Of a stretch of 64,000 bases of DNA, positions 34,463-47,400 are shown in pieces. Numbering within the stretch: the stretch's first letter is position 1; every line of letters begins with the position of its first letter. Under the pieces are notes generated by a model. The model saw only the letters and a program-made list of their open reading frames with translations. It searched no databases and was not told the DNA's origin. The DNA comes from Scolanthus callimorphus (lineage: Eukaryota > Cnidaria > Anthozoa > Actiniaria > Edwardsiidae): assembly GCA_033964015.1 (NCBI GenBank), contig CM066923.1, forward strand, positions 7,429,978 to 7,493,977, given 5' to 3'. The translations under genes were made by a program, and so were the position numbers.

Positions 34463-36837
34463 AATTTGATTGGCTACTAAAACAAAAGCTTTACCATATT
34501 AGCGGTAAAATCGTTCTAAAAATAACTAGGTCAAAATGCCTCAGTAGTGGCGCCCCTACTTATGAGCCCCTTGGTCATTTCGCCCCTGGTCTGCATTTCG
34601 CCGAAGTCTAATGGCCTTGAGGCAGCGGTGAAAAAGCACGTAATTCGCACATTACTTTAGGAAATAATGCACTGTGCAATTAATTTATCTTTTTGATAGG
34701 TCGCACTAATATAGCAAAGTGAAGTGAAGTGAAGAAAGAAGTGTTTCGAAAGTGTTCATCATTTCATGGATGAAAGATCCCATAATATTTGTTAAGACCC
34801 GAAGATGTGTTAGAATGCAAGTGGAATGAAGATCTGTTAAATTGTCTACGTCTGTTTGCCGAGAATTCACGGATAATTTTGACAACATGGTCGAGGGAGA
34901 GGGTAGGTACAATCACGCAAGCCCCTGTTCTGCAAGCGTAAAACAAATCTGACTTTCTGACAGTCTTTTATTAGCAAGCAAAGTTGTTCACGCGTGGTTG
35001 TTTTGATTTGCGCCCGAGAGAAAATCAAAACAGCCACTCGAAATCAGGCGAGCAACTTTGCTAGACAGATTTTGAAAAAAAAACATTCCTGCAGAGGCAA
35101 ATTCGTTATATAATTCTCTGTAATAATACACATGAAAAAATCGCTGGATTCTGATTGGCTGGGAGCAGTGCAGTTTTTAGGAAACAAAGTGCCAAAAACG
35201 GTAACAAAGTGCAAAAATGGTTAACAAAAGGCAAATTTTCTCTTGGAATGCTAAAATATTTTAATAACATATCGCTATATTAAGGAAACTTTATTTTTTG
35301 TTCATGTCAAATTCTGTCAGGTTTGTTGAGTTTGTAAGCAGATTTGTGAATAACTCCTTAGAAATTTTTTCATGTGTATTATTAAAAGGAAATCATACCA
35401 CTTTTCTCGTTCAATTTGGAATTCATTTACACTCGTTGGTTTTTCAAAAAGCTCAAATTGCACTCGGCTACGGCTCGTGTTTTGTTTGCAAATACACGCA
35501 CCATTGCTTCGTGCAGTATTGAAATGGAGTTCATATATCTATTTAAATAAATAAAACGCTCGCAACAGTCTCTAATCCTTAATCATTTACAAATGTAAAG
35601 CTTTTTAGTAGTAGAAAACAAATATTACATTCTTGTCAGTTATCAATAAATTAATATCAAGCAATTATTGGATGAGGTTGGCTGGTGCACACTTGCGATA
35701 TAACGACATAAGGAAAATATCACGTTGACGTTCACAAAAATAACATAAGATTGCTTTGGTGAAGTAATCTAATGATGATCCATGGAAAATATTGATTATT
35801 TCAATTATTTTCCCATGCATTTTTCGTTGCAACATAACGTCCTTAATATCTATGTCGCCTATGTCGCTAGTGCACCGGGCTTTACCCTGCGAGCAGAGGC
35901 TACTTTTTATCTCCCTGCATTTTCTTTTACTTTTAATGTTTTCTTGTGTTTTTCAACTACGCAAGAAGTGGCCTCTGCTAGCAGGGAAACTGGGCTTTAG
36001 CAAAACCGAGCAAAACCTTCGGCTTCGGCAGATAACACAGGCACAAGGTTTTGCTAACTCACGATGCCATGCGAAAACCGAATTCAATAACCTTTTTACT
36101 AATGATTTTATTAAAGAAGACAAATTGATAAGATGCCAAATTACTCTGAGGGGCTTGTGAACGACCGACTTTGAACTTAACATGCTAAATGCCATATCTA
36201 CTCAGGGGCGGATCCAGTGGATCTCCAAAAAGGGGGAGCCCAAAGTAAAAAAAATGGAGGCCAAAGTTGAAACCTTGCTCTTGCAAATACAGTAAATGTA
36301 TGGGGAAATTTATCGAAAAGTATCGGAAATTTATCTCCAAAAAGGGGAGCCCAAAGTATAAACATAGGTACGCAGAGCGTACAGGAAGCTATTTGCTGAT
36401 GTTCTTCGGCACTTATAGGACAGGACGCTCCACATGGAAATCAGCCGTTTTTATGTTGTAAATTCAGTTGTTGTGGCCAGCGGGGCTAAATAAAGGTTTA
36501 TTTATGTATGTGTGTAGGACCGGCCGTCATAACCTTGTTCCCAGCATTCCCATGAATGGGCTAATCATGAGAAAAGAGATTAGACTTGTTTGCGTCACCG
36601 GTTAAAGCAATGCGGTGTTAATTTTCATTTTGGTTTTGGTTTTAATTAAAGCAGGCGATAAATTCCAGAAAATATTGTGCATATGCTCACTGGCAACTTT
36701 TATTAAAGACTTCATTGTCTGTAGTATCTCTACCCTTTCCCTATCGATTTGGAATAAAACATGACTTTTTTAATCACGACGCGTCCGGTAAGAAAACACA
36801 AAAAATACTTGCCTTTGAGAAAAATGCAAAAAAAAAA

Positions 36838-36912
36838 AAAAATTGCCATCCAAGGATTCGAACCCCGGACTATGACTTTACAGAACGAGAATCATACCAT
36901 TCGGCCACACAG
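36838..36912 (-). other. tRNA-like sequence, degenerate
   Basis: The minus strand has an A-box-like 'tggccgaatgg' and a B-box 'ggttcgaatcc' at tRNA spacing. The ends do not pair into an acceptor stem, so this is a tRNA relic or SINE head, not a functional gene. Confidence 0.45.
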
Positions 36913-37929
36913 TAGATCAATTACCCGATGAGGAACTTTTATTATTTATATGGATTCAATAAGACTTTCATCTCGGAACTCATTTCTGAGACTTGTTCTT
37001 TTTTCTCATTTCTCACCTGTAATGTTTTTCCCCTTTCAGTTTCATCCATATTTGTGTATGTCTTGTACTTTTATGGATAGTTCTTTGTCAAATTTGTTTG
37101 CTGTATTCCACGCTTGATTTAAATAACTGATCGGTCGCATGACTATAAACTCGCAAAACATTCACGGGCTATCCCTCATTAGTATAAACCAGCTAATGGT
37201 CTATTACAAATCCTGCATTCTGATTGGCTGAGCTACTAATGGTCTATTAGTGATAGACCGTGCCTGGCAAAACCACCACCTTTCTTTGCAAGAAAACTTG
37301 ATTTTTTCAACATAAAATAATGCAATTCATTGCCAAAACCGACCAACTAGTTGGTTTATACTAAAACAATTAGACCTCTCGTCCTCATGTGCTATGATGT
37401 CAATAGACCATTCGGCCTCATGGTCTATTCATCATAGCACATTCGGCCTTGAGGTCTAATTGTTAACTAGAAGCTCATTATAGGAATCCTCCAGTAGTAT
37501 TCCAGAACGTCACTGCCAATCATTTCTGTAATTTTCTGGTTATAAAAGTCTCTAAACTACTAGAGTTGAGACAGAACAGTGCGGAACTTATACGAACACA
37601 ATCGTGCTGCAAATAAACTTCTACACGGTACCTCTCGTGGTAAACTCTATCATTTGACCTAATCCCCTTATTGCACATGTATAAACTGAGAAATCGCGGG
37701 CTAAAAAAAATCGTCATAAACTTGGACCAAAAAAACAATGAAATTCGCTGCTTTTGGAGTGCACCTTTGATAGACCTTCTCTGCGAGCAGAGGCAACTTT
37801 TATCTTTCTGCATTTGCTTTTACTTTGGTATTTTCTTGTGTTTTTCAACTACGCAACAGTAAAAAAAAAGGAGAAAGAAACAAGTGGCATGGAATGACAG
37901 ATCTTGACAAGATCCAGATCATTATCGTT

Positions 37930-38165
37930 TTCCAACACCTCCCGACTAAACCCATATTTGGAATTATTTACCTTATTAGGAAGAGACAGAAGATCCTCCT
38001 TCGATTAGAATTTCGACGGAAAGTAGCGAGAAAACGGTTACATTTTTAAAGAAAACTTGCAGGAATCTCAGAGACTCGAGTTCTCGATCTGTCCGCCACT
38101 GATTTTGACTTGGTAACCAAGCTAGAAATCCCACAGCTAGCCCGCGACTCGGCGTTTCGCTCATC
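37930..38165 (+). repeat. Dispersed repeat, copy 2 (upstream of SLC22)
   Basis: Matches the copy at 30310-30545 in the same orientation. It ends about 240 bp before the first recognised SLC22 exon. Confidence 0.65.
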
Positions 38166-38404
38166 CCACAGGCTACCAATCGATCTCAAAGAACATATTT
38201 TCAACGCTGTTCATATAAGTTTTGTGATCACTGAAGGAACGCGGACACAATAAGCCTTCCCTGAATCCCTGGGCCTACTGCATCAAGAATAGAGGCTCTT
38301 TTTCTGAAATCCGCTCGGCCTCACACTTATGCCTCAGGCAGTGTTCCTCTGTTATATATTGGTTCTTGTCCGGCTAAAAAATTCACAATTTCTTGTCTTG
38401 TCAG

Positions 38405-41400
38405 AGGAACACGTAGAGGAACCAAGGAAGACAGGGTTAACAATTGACGAAGTGCTGAAATATGTAGGAGGGTTTGGCCGATTCCAGTTGGGTCTCGTGG
38501 CCGTCATAAGCTACATCAAGTTGTTTACTGGGGCGCTCCAGCTCTTAGCTCCTGCGTTCTTAGCCGCTGAGCCTCCATGGACATGCGCAATGAACAGCAC
38601 TGTGTGTAATGTCAGCGGCAGTATAGCGGCTGGCCATGCGCATTATGGATTACGCTGCAGCGTTCCCAGACATGAGTGGGTGTTCGACACCAGCCAGTTT
38701 AACTCCGTAGTATCCGAGGTAAGAAAACAAATCCACCACGCCCATTATATGAGTAGTCCGGTCACTCTTGGTTAGCTAGACCTTAAACAATAGACTTCTT
38801 TACCTACGTACGCAAATTATGCCCATCTCAAACCACGTGAAGTTTGCATAAAGAAACTAATCCTTTGTCTTTCTTGTCTTTCCTAGGCCTCACAGGCTAC
38901 TGGAAAAAGTTTGAAAAATAGCCGAATTGTTTGAAAAATGTTTTAAATATTTATAGAAACAAATAAAGAATACTTACTTTATGATCTTTTTGATAAGATT
39001 CTCGGTCGGGTTTGAGGGGACAATTTGGGTCTGAACTTCAAGCCACTGGTCACGCGCTACAATGTACACTTCGGAGCGATCATACCCTAGAGATAGGACG
39101 AGCACCCCCGTCTATTTTTATAAAGAGTACCCCCCCCCCCCCCCCCAAGAGCTAGGGGCGGATCTAGGAATTTCAGAATGGAGGGGGGAGGGGGGGAGAA
39201 TAGAGAAAACATGGGACGGAAATTTGCAAATTTCCTGTATCAAATAAGATACATGTATGGAAACATCTCCCGAGAAAGGGGGGCCCGTGGCCCCCTCAAA
39301 CCCCCTCTAGATCCGCCCCTGAGAGCCGCAAAGTCATGAAAGTTGGCACAATTTTCTACATTTCAGTGGGACCTAGTGTGCGAAAGATCCAGTCTATCCA
39401 GCCTTTCTAAAAGTGTCGTCTTTGCGGGCTATCTGATGGGCGTTTTATCTGGTGGTGTCCTGTCCGATAAACTTGGACGCAAATATGCACTGTTTTTCCC
39501 ATCCGTGTTGGTGAACGTATTTGCCTTGGTAGCATCATTTGCTAACACGTTTTGGATATTTGCCGTTCTGCGGGGACTGGTCGGTGTAGGTTTGGGTAAG
39601 TAAACTTATAGATACCCCTAATTTCACCAGTCCGTGTAGTCGTTCATTAGCCTGCTCGCAGGCGTTTGAGAGTAGTTTTAGGTCGAGAAACGCGAGTTTG
39701 CTTTCGCTTGGCCGCCATCTTGGATTTGGGCCAAGCAAAAGCAAACTCGCGTTTCTCGACCTAAAACTACTCTCACACGCCTGCGAGCAGGATACTCGTT
39801 CATGTGTTCGTTGCTTTGAGAAAGAACTTTTGCAAAAAAATGTGAACAATCATTGCCTTCTGTCCCCAATTGCATTAAAGGAGCTATGCAACGGTTGTTT
39901 CAACAAAATGTTGATAAGACCAGTGATTTACATAAACATAACTCAGAATCCATATTGCACTTCAGCAGCTTCATATTAGAAAGAAAAGCCTGGTAAGAAA
40001 TCATGAAGCCAATTCGCAATCCTCGTTTCTTATGAATTGAACTGCACTAAGCTACCTAAAACTCCTAATCTAACCCCCAAATCGTGACGGACGGTCCTTG
40101 TTCCATATTCGTAGGCATGTCCACTCTTCCAGGGATGGTTCTCTTGATGGAGTATCTTGACACGCAACATCGATCTAAAACCCTATATGTTTATTACACT
40201 TGGGTCGTGGGCGCTTCCTCGATTCCCCTGTGGGCATACCTACTGCCAAATTGGCGAAGCTTATCCATCGCGTTAGCTGCTCCGGGTCTTCTACAGGTCT
40301 TCATGTGGAGGTACAAGGGCTTCCATTCATCTTATATATTAAATTCCTTAGCGTCTGTCAGAGGAGCGTTTTTTTTTTCCCGCGTGCGTCCACACAGGAA
40401 GCCCGCAAAGTAAATATTTTGCCGAGCTCCGGACTTGAAGATCTGGAGACTTCTCTCCACTTCTTGTCTGTGAGACAAATTTCAGGACGAAAATGGTTTG
40501 AATCTATTTCGTCACATTGGCATGAATTCAGGGGCTTGGCATGAATTCAGGGGCTTCCGTTTCGTCGGAATAGAAGACGCACCATTGCTCTGTCACGACA
40601 TTTTCTGTCTTACATCTCAGGTGCGTTAAGGCCTGACTTGGGGCTTATACGCGGGCAGAAATCAATTTTGCTAATATCTCGAATACGAAAATAGCTACAG
40701 CAATGAAACTTTGCATCAATGTTCATTCCAGTACTAGCAAAATTTTGACGGTTGATGTTTCCATGACAACCAAATTAAAGGGACGTGCACTATAATTTTC
40801 CTTTTTTGGGACATATCTTAAAATGGGGAACAGAAAACCTCATCCTATTCTGAAAATACGATGGAATTTTGCTTTACTGCATCGATTCCTTCAATATAGC
40901 GTCTTTTAAGGCAGAACACCTTGAAAATTAGCGGAGATAGGAGATAAACTTGGTTGCTAGGGCAACAGTTCTCACGATCACGTGACCCTGGACACGATTA
41001 AAAAACGCTATCAACTGCAGAAGTTCATGAAGATTACGAATTTAGGGTCAAAAGTAGGAAAATTGGCAGTAAGTTTTCCCCGTTTTTGATTGAAAGTAAA
41101 TTTTAAACGGTACTTACAGATACTATAAAATTGTGTGTCCATAGCAACTAAATGCATGGAACAGTTAAGGTCGGGGGACGTGTTACTCATACCAAGTTCC
41201 ATGTCGGTAGCTATTTTGCTAATGTAGTTATTTGCAAAAGTGCTTTTTGCCTTAAGAATCCGCGTATAAGCCCCACCTCCTTTCAAGTCAGGCCTTAACA
41301 CACCTGAGATCGGAGAGTTCTTAGTCAAATTTAGATTGATATTAATTGTGGGAAAGCCTCGTCCCCAGGCTCATTTTGGCTGCGCGGCTTGACGGGTTAG

Positions 41401-44400
41401 TGACGTCACGGATACTTAAATTTGTGAAGTTGCGTGACGCAAGACGCATGGGGACGAGGCTAAGTTGCGTGACGCATTTGACTCTTGTTCAACGGGTGAC
41501 TCTATAGGTGTATACCGCGCTCCTCTAGATGGTTACTGGTGAATGGACGTTATGATGAGGCCTTCAAAATCCTTGATCAAGTCGCCAAAGTCAATGGAAA
41601 AGAGATGCCCAAGCTCCCTTTAACAAAAGTTGTTGATAATCAACGAAAAGGGGATTTGCGGGACCTCTTTCGGTCTCTGGGTATGGTGCATAAAACCATA
41701 GTTTGTTGGATTTGTTGGTAAGTAAAGTTATAGATATCATGAGTACATGGCTAGGCCTTCCTACTTGTCAGCTTTTCACCCTCAAGGGGCAACGTTTTCT
41801 GATCCAAGAGGCAAAAATCAAAAATTTCTATAACTCAATTTCAGGACTGGAACAGAGGTGCTGTATTTCGGCGTTATGTTTGGTGCGGGAAGTTTTGGCG
41901 GAAACCGATACCTCGTGTTCTTTGTGACTGGTGTGATTGACCTGCCTGCTCAATACATCGTGATTAGGGCCATGGATAGGTAAGTGTGATCGAAAGGATG
42001 ACATACAATAAGTCCTGGGTTTCCATCTACCCACCATGGTTTTCACTAGCGACGCAAGTGAAAGAACGAATATATAAACCTGCGTACCAATCAAAATACG
42101 CGATCTATGGAGGCTCCCGTGTAAAACTAGTGAGATATATACAATAGTCAAGTCCAGCTGCATGTACGCGACTATGTTGAAGTAATATATCTAACACGAG
42201 ACAACGTGTTTCATCTGGATTTCCAAACATTGAGGTGTGGGTTAAAAAAAAAACAGGAAAAGGCCGAGTGTTTGATATTGATTTCGAGTGTCGAGTGCTT
42301 GCCATAGCTGTCGCGTCGAGTGCTCGTGTGTTTAAAATAGCTGTCGAGTGTCGAGGATTTGAAAAACGAATCATTTAATTGCGAGAAAATGAAGGAATAA
42401 AATCTCAATAAAAAATCTCACGTATCCAAACCCCTTCACGATTATGATTTTCCTTTTCATTCACGAGTTAGAGAATCATGTTTCCATCCCCAGCGAAACG
42501 GTCGAGTGCATTTGGTGTTCCGCCGAATTTTCCAAATTAACTTTTCTTAATTGGACTAGCATAGAGTCCTGTTATCTGATGATTGGATTCAGACATGTCC
42601 AACTTGATTGCACGCTCATTTCAAAACACTCCAATTTCAGCGCACGCGATACAATTTAGGAGAATTTGGACAGTTGACATTTAAAGTAATCCACGCGCAG
42701 GCGATATTGAGTTTTGAGGTGGCTATATAATTAAATTGAATTATTTCTTGTGCTACAAAGGTTAGGACGAAAGAAGACAATGGTTGGAGCATTAATTTGC
42801 TCTGCTGTATTCTCTGCCTGCGCTGTTGTCCTACAAGCAATATGACAGATAAGGTATGATTTTATGATTTAATGGTGCGGACTCAGTTATTCTTGACTCG
42901 ACATGACCTATGCACAGGAGTAGAAGAATGAGGAGCCCATCAACAGGAGCTTCCATCTACTCCACTAGGTCTAGCCATATGAACAGGAGTAGAAGAACCA
43001 GGAGCCCATCAACAGGAGCCTCCATCTACTCCACTAGGTCTAGCCATATGCACACGAGTAGAAGAACCAGGAGCCCATCAACAGGAGCCTCCATCTATTC
43101 CACTAGGTCTAGCCATATGCACAAGAGTAGAAGAACCAGGAGCCCATCAACAGGAGTCTCCATCTACTTCACTAGGTCTAGCCATATGCATAGGAGTAGA
43201 AGAATCAGGAGCCCATCAACAGGAGCCTCCATCTACTTGACTAGGTCTAGCCATATGCACAAGAGTAGAAGAACCAGGAGCCCATCAACAGGAGCCTCCA
43301 TCTACTTCACTAGGTCTAGCCATATGCATAGGAGTAGAAGAATCAGGAGCCCATCAACAGGAGCCTCCATCTACTCCACTAGGTCTAGCCATATGAACAG
43401 GAGTAGAAGAACCAGGAGCCCATCAACAGGAGCCTCCATCTACTCCACTAGGTCTAGCCATATGCACAGGAGTAGAATAATCAGGAGCCCAACAACAGGA
43501 GTCTCCATCTACTCCACTAAGGTCTAGCCATATGAACAGGAGTAGAAGAACCAGGAGCCCATCAACAGGAGCCTCCATCTACTCCACTAGGTCTAGCCAT
43601 ATGCACAGGAGTAGAAGAATCAGGAGCCCATCAACAGGAGTCTCCATCTACTCCACTAGGTCTAGCCATATGAACAGGAGTAGAAGAACCAGGAGCCCAT
43701 CAACAGGAGCCTCCATCTACTCCACTAGGTCTACCCATATGCATAGGAGTAGAAGAATCAGGAGCCCATCAACAGGAGTCTCCATCTACTCCACTAGGTC
43801 TACCCATATGCATAGGAGCAGAAGAATCAGGAGCCCATCAACAGGAGCCTCCATCTACTCCACTAGGTCTACCCATATGCACAGGAGTAGAAGAACCAGG
43901 AGCCCATCAACAGGAGTCTCCATCTACTCCACTAGGTCTACCCATATGCATAGGAGTAGAAGAATCAGGAGCCCATCAACAGGAGTCTCCATCTACTCCA
44001 CTAGGTCTACCCATATGCATAGGAGTAGAAGAATCAGGAGCCCATCAACAGGAGCCTCCATCTACTCCACTAGGTCTAGCCATATACACAGGAGCAGACG
44101 AACCAGGAGCCCATCAACAGGAGCCTCTATCTACTCCACTAGGTCTAGTCATATGCATAGGAGTAGACGAATCAGGAGCCCATCAACAGGAGCCTCCATC
44201 TACTCCACTAAATCTAGCCATATGCACAGGAGTAGAAGAATGAGAAGCCCATCAACAGGAGCCTCCATCTACTCCACTAGGTCTAGTCATATGCACAGTA
44301 GTAGAAGAATGAGAAGCCCATCAACAGGAGCCTCCATCTACTCCACTAGGTCTAGCCATATGCACAAGAGTAGAAGAATCAGGAGCCCATCAACAGGAGC

Positions 44401-47400
44401 CTCCATCTACTCCACTAGGTCTAGCCATGTGCACAGGAGTAGAAGAATCAGGAGCCCAAGGAGTCTCCATCTACTCCACTAGGTCTAGCCATGTGCACAG
44501 GAGTAGAAGAATCAGGAGCCCATCACAGGAGCCTCCATCTACACCACTAGGTCTAGCCATATGCACAAGAGTAGAAGAATCATCACCAGGAGCCTCCATC
44601 TGCTCCACTAGATCTAGCCATATGCATAGGAGTAAGAATGATGAGCCGGCCATCAGCTGGAGCCTCCAACTACTCCACTAGGTCTAGCCACAAGCGCAGA
44701 AGTAGATGAATGAGAAGCCCATCAACAACAGGATCCTCCATCTACTCCACTAGATCTAGCAATGTGCACAGGAGTAGAAGAATCAGGAGCCCATCAACAG
44801 GAGCCTCCATCTACTCCACTAGGTCTAGCCATATGAACAGGAGTAGAAGAACCAGGAGCCCATCAACAGGAGCCTCCATCTACTCCACTAGGTCTAGCCA
44901 TATGCACAGGAGCAGAATAATCAGGAGCCCAACAACAGGAGTCTCCATCTACTCCACTAAGGTCTAGCCATATGAACAGGAGTAGAAGAACCAGGAGCCC
45001 ATCACAGAGCCTCCATCTACTCCACTAGGTCTAGCCATATGCACAGGAGTAGAAGAATCAGGAGCCCATCAACAGGAGTCTCCATCTACTCCACTAGGTC
45101 TAGCCATATGAACAGGAGTAGAAGAACCAGGAGCCCATCAACAGAGCCTCCATCTACTCCACTAGGTCTACCCATATGCATAGGAGTAGAAGAATCAGGA
45201 GCCCATCAACAGGAGTCTCCATCTACTCCACTAGGTCTACCCATATGCATAGGAGCAGAAGAATCAGGAGCCCATCAACAGGAGCCTCCATCTACTCCAC
45301 TAGGTCTACCCATATGCACAGGAGTAGAAGAACCAGGAGCCCATCAACAGGAGTCTCCATCTACTCCACTAGGTCTACCCATATGCATAGGAGTAGAAGA
45401 ATCAGGAGCCCATCAACAGGAGTCTCCATCTACTCCACTAGGTCTACCCATATGCATAGGAGTAGAAGAATCAGGAGCCCATCAACAGGAGCCTCCATCT
45501 ACTCCACTAGGTCTAGCCATATACACAGGAGCAGACGAACCAGGAGCCCATCAACAGGAGCCTCTATCTACTCCACTAGGTCTAGTCATATGCATAGGAG
45601 TAGACGAATCAGGAGCCCATCAACAGGAGCCTCCATCTACTCCACTAAATCTAGCCATATGCACAGGAGTAGAAGAATGAGAAGCCCATCAACAGGAGCC
45701 TCCATCTACTCCACTAGGTCTAGTCATATGCACAGTAGTAGAAGAATGAGAAGCCCATCAACAGGAGCCTCCATCTACTCCACTAGGTCTAGCCATATGC
45801 ACAAGAGTAGAAGAATCAGGAGCCCATCAACAGGAGCCTCCATCTACTCCACTAGGTCTAGCCATGTGCACAGGAGTAGAAGAATCAGGAGCCCAAGGAG
45901 TCTCCATCTACTCCACTAGGTCTAGCCATGTGCACAGGAGTAGAAGAATCAGGAGCCCATCAACAGGAGCCTCCATCTACACCACTAGGTCTAGCCATAT
46001 GCACAAGAGTAGAAGAATCATCACCAGGAGCCTCCATCTGCTCCACTAGATCTAGCCATATGCATAGGAGTAAGAATGATGAGCCGGCCATCAGCTGGAG
46101 CCTCCAACTACTCCACTAGGTCTAGCCACAAGCGCAGAAGTAGATGAATGAGAACCCATCAACAACAGGATCCTCCATCTACTCCACTAGATCTAGCAAT
46201 GTGCACAGGAGTAGAAGAATCAGGAACCCATCAGCAGGAGTCTCCATCTACTTCACTAGGTCTATAGCCACATGCACAGGAGTAGAAGAATAAGGAGCCT
46301 CTGGTCTGTGCCACCAGAGCCTCCCCCGCGACGTGACGAGTCGGAGAACTCTGGGTACGCGAATGTCTCTAACTCATAAATAGTTGATTGGATTGACTAC
46401 TCGTGTTTCTCTTTTCCTATAAACAGGATTCCTTGCAGGCCGCATCATAATGAGCTTGATGGCCAAGTTCTTTATATCAATGGTGTTCGCGGGTAACTAT
46501 GTTTTTACCGGAGAGATATTTCCGACAGTGATAAGGTAAGTAACATAATGTCCTAGGGGGAGGGACCCACTAAAATTACGGCAATGATGGGCGGAAAAAT
46601 TTGCATCCAACCCTCAAGGGTAGCAAACCAGGGCCTGCGGTCCACAGCAAGTTTACCCCTAAAGGCTGGTTTCCATATAATCGCGCCGATCTCTTCAGTC
46701 TCGCCAGTAGCATGAAATAGTGCACACGCGATCCATGCGATTATATGGAAACACTTCTCTCGCGATCGGAAGAGACTGAAACGATCGGGGCGATCGCGAT
46801 CGCGCGTATAGAACACTGTTCTATCCAGGCGATCGCATGCGATTGAATGAGATTGAATGAGATCATATGGAGACATTCAGCGACTGAATGTATCCCAGAA
46901 TTCATTGTTTCGAGACCAGCAGTCATCTCGGTTGCGTACACTTTCAAAATGGCGCACAAAACATTCATATTCTATGCGATCGGTGAGATTATATGGAAAC
47001 ATACGATCGCATCGAATCGCATGAATCTCGTGGATCCCGTGTGCACTATTTCATGCGATCGGCGAGACTGATGAGACCGAAGAGATTATATGGAAACCAG
47101 CCTTAAGAGATGGGGATTGGGTTTGATCATACAACTGTTTAACCCTTAAAGGTAGCAATTTTAAGGATACCGGGACGATGACAACGGCCACTCACGCATG
47201 TGCAAGATATGACACAGGGCCGTTTAGTGAAATAACTTTCTGCGCATGCCCCAACGTTCAAAATCGGCCAATCAGCGAAGACTTTCAAATTGCTGTTACC
47301 AGAACTCTGGGTACGGAGAACGGTGTTTATCCAACACTGCGTCAAAGATTATGTCTGTCTTTTTCTCATTCTCGGAAACCATTAAGGCCTAGCCGCTCCC

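Larger units (their letters stand above)
32500..38400. other. Long stretch without a recognised gene
   Basis: Holds repeats only: a G/C-rich repeat at 32940-33060, an inverted-repeat element at 34050-34460, a tRNA-like piece at 36838-36912, two related stretches at 35880-35995 and 37780-37860 ('cttgtgtttttcaactacgc'), and the dispersed repeat at 37930-38165. The first exon of the SLC22 gene should lie here or further left but was not identified. Confidence 0.45.

Noticed and set aside
42910..45919. ORFs of 205-316 residues (SR-rich or PE-rich repeats)
   Set aside because: They follow from a 69-bp tandem repeat whose length is a multiple of three; they lie inside an SLC22 intron and two overlapping frames are equally open.
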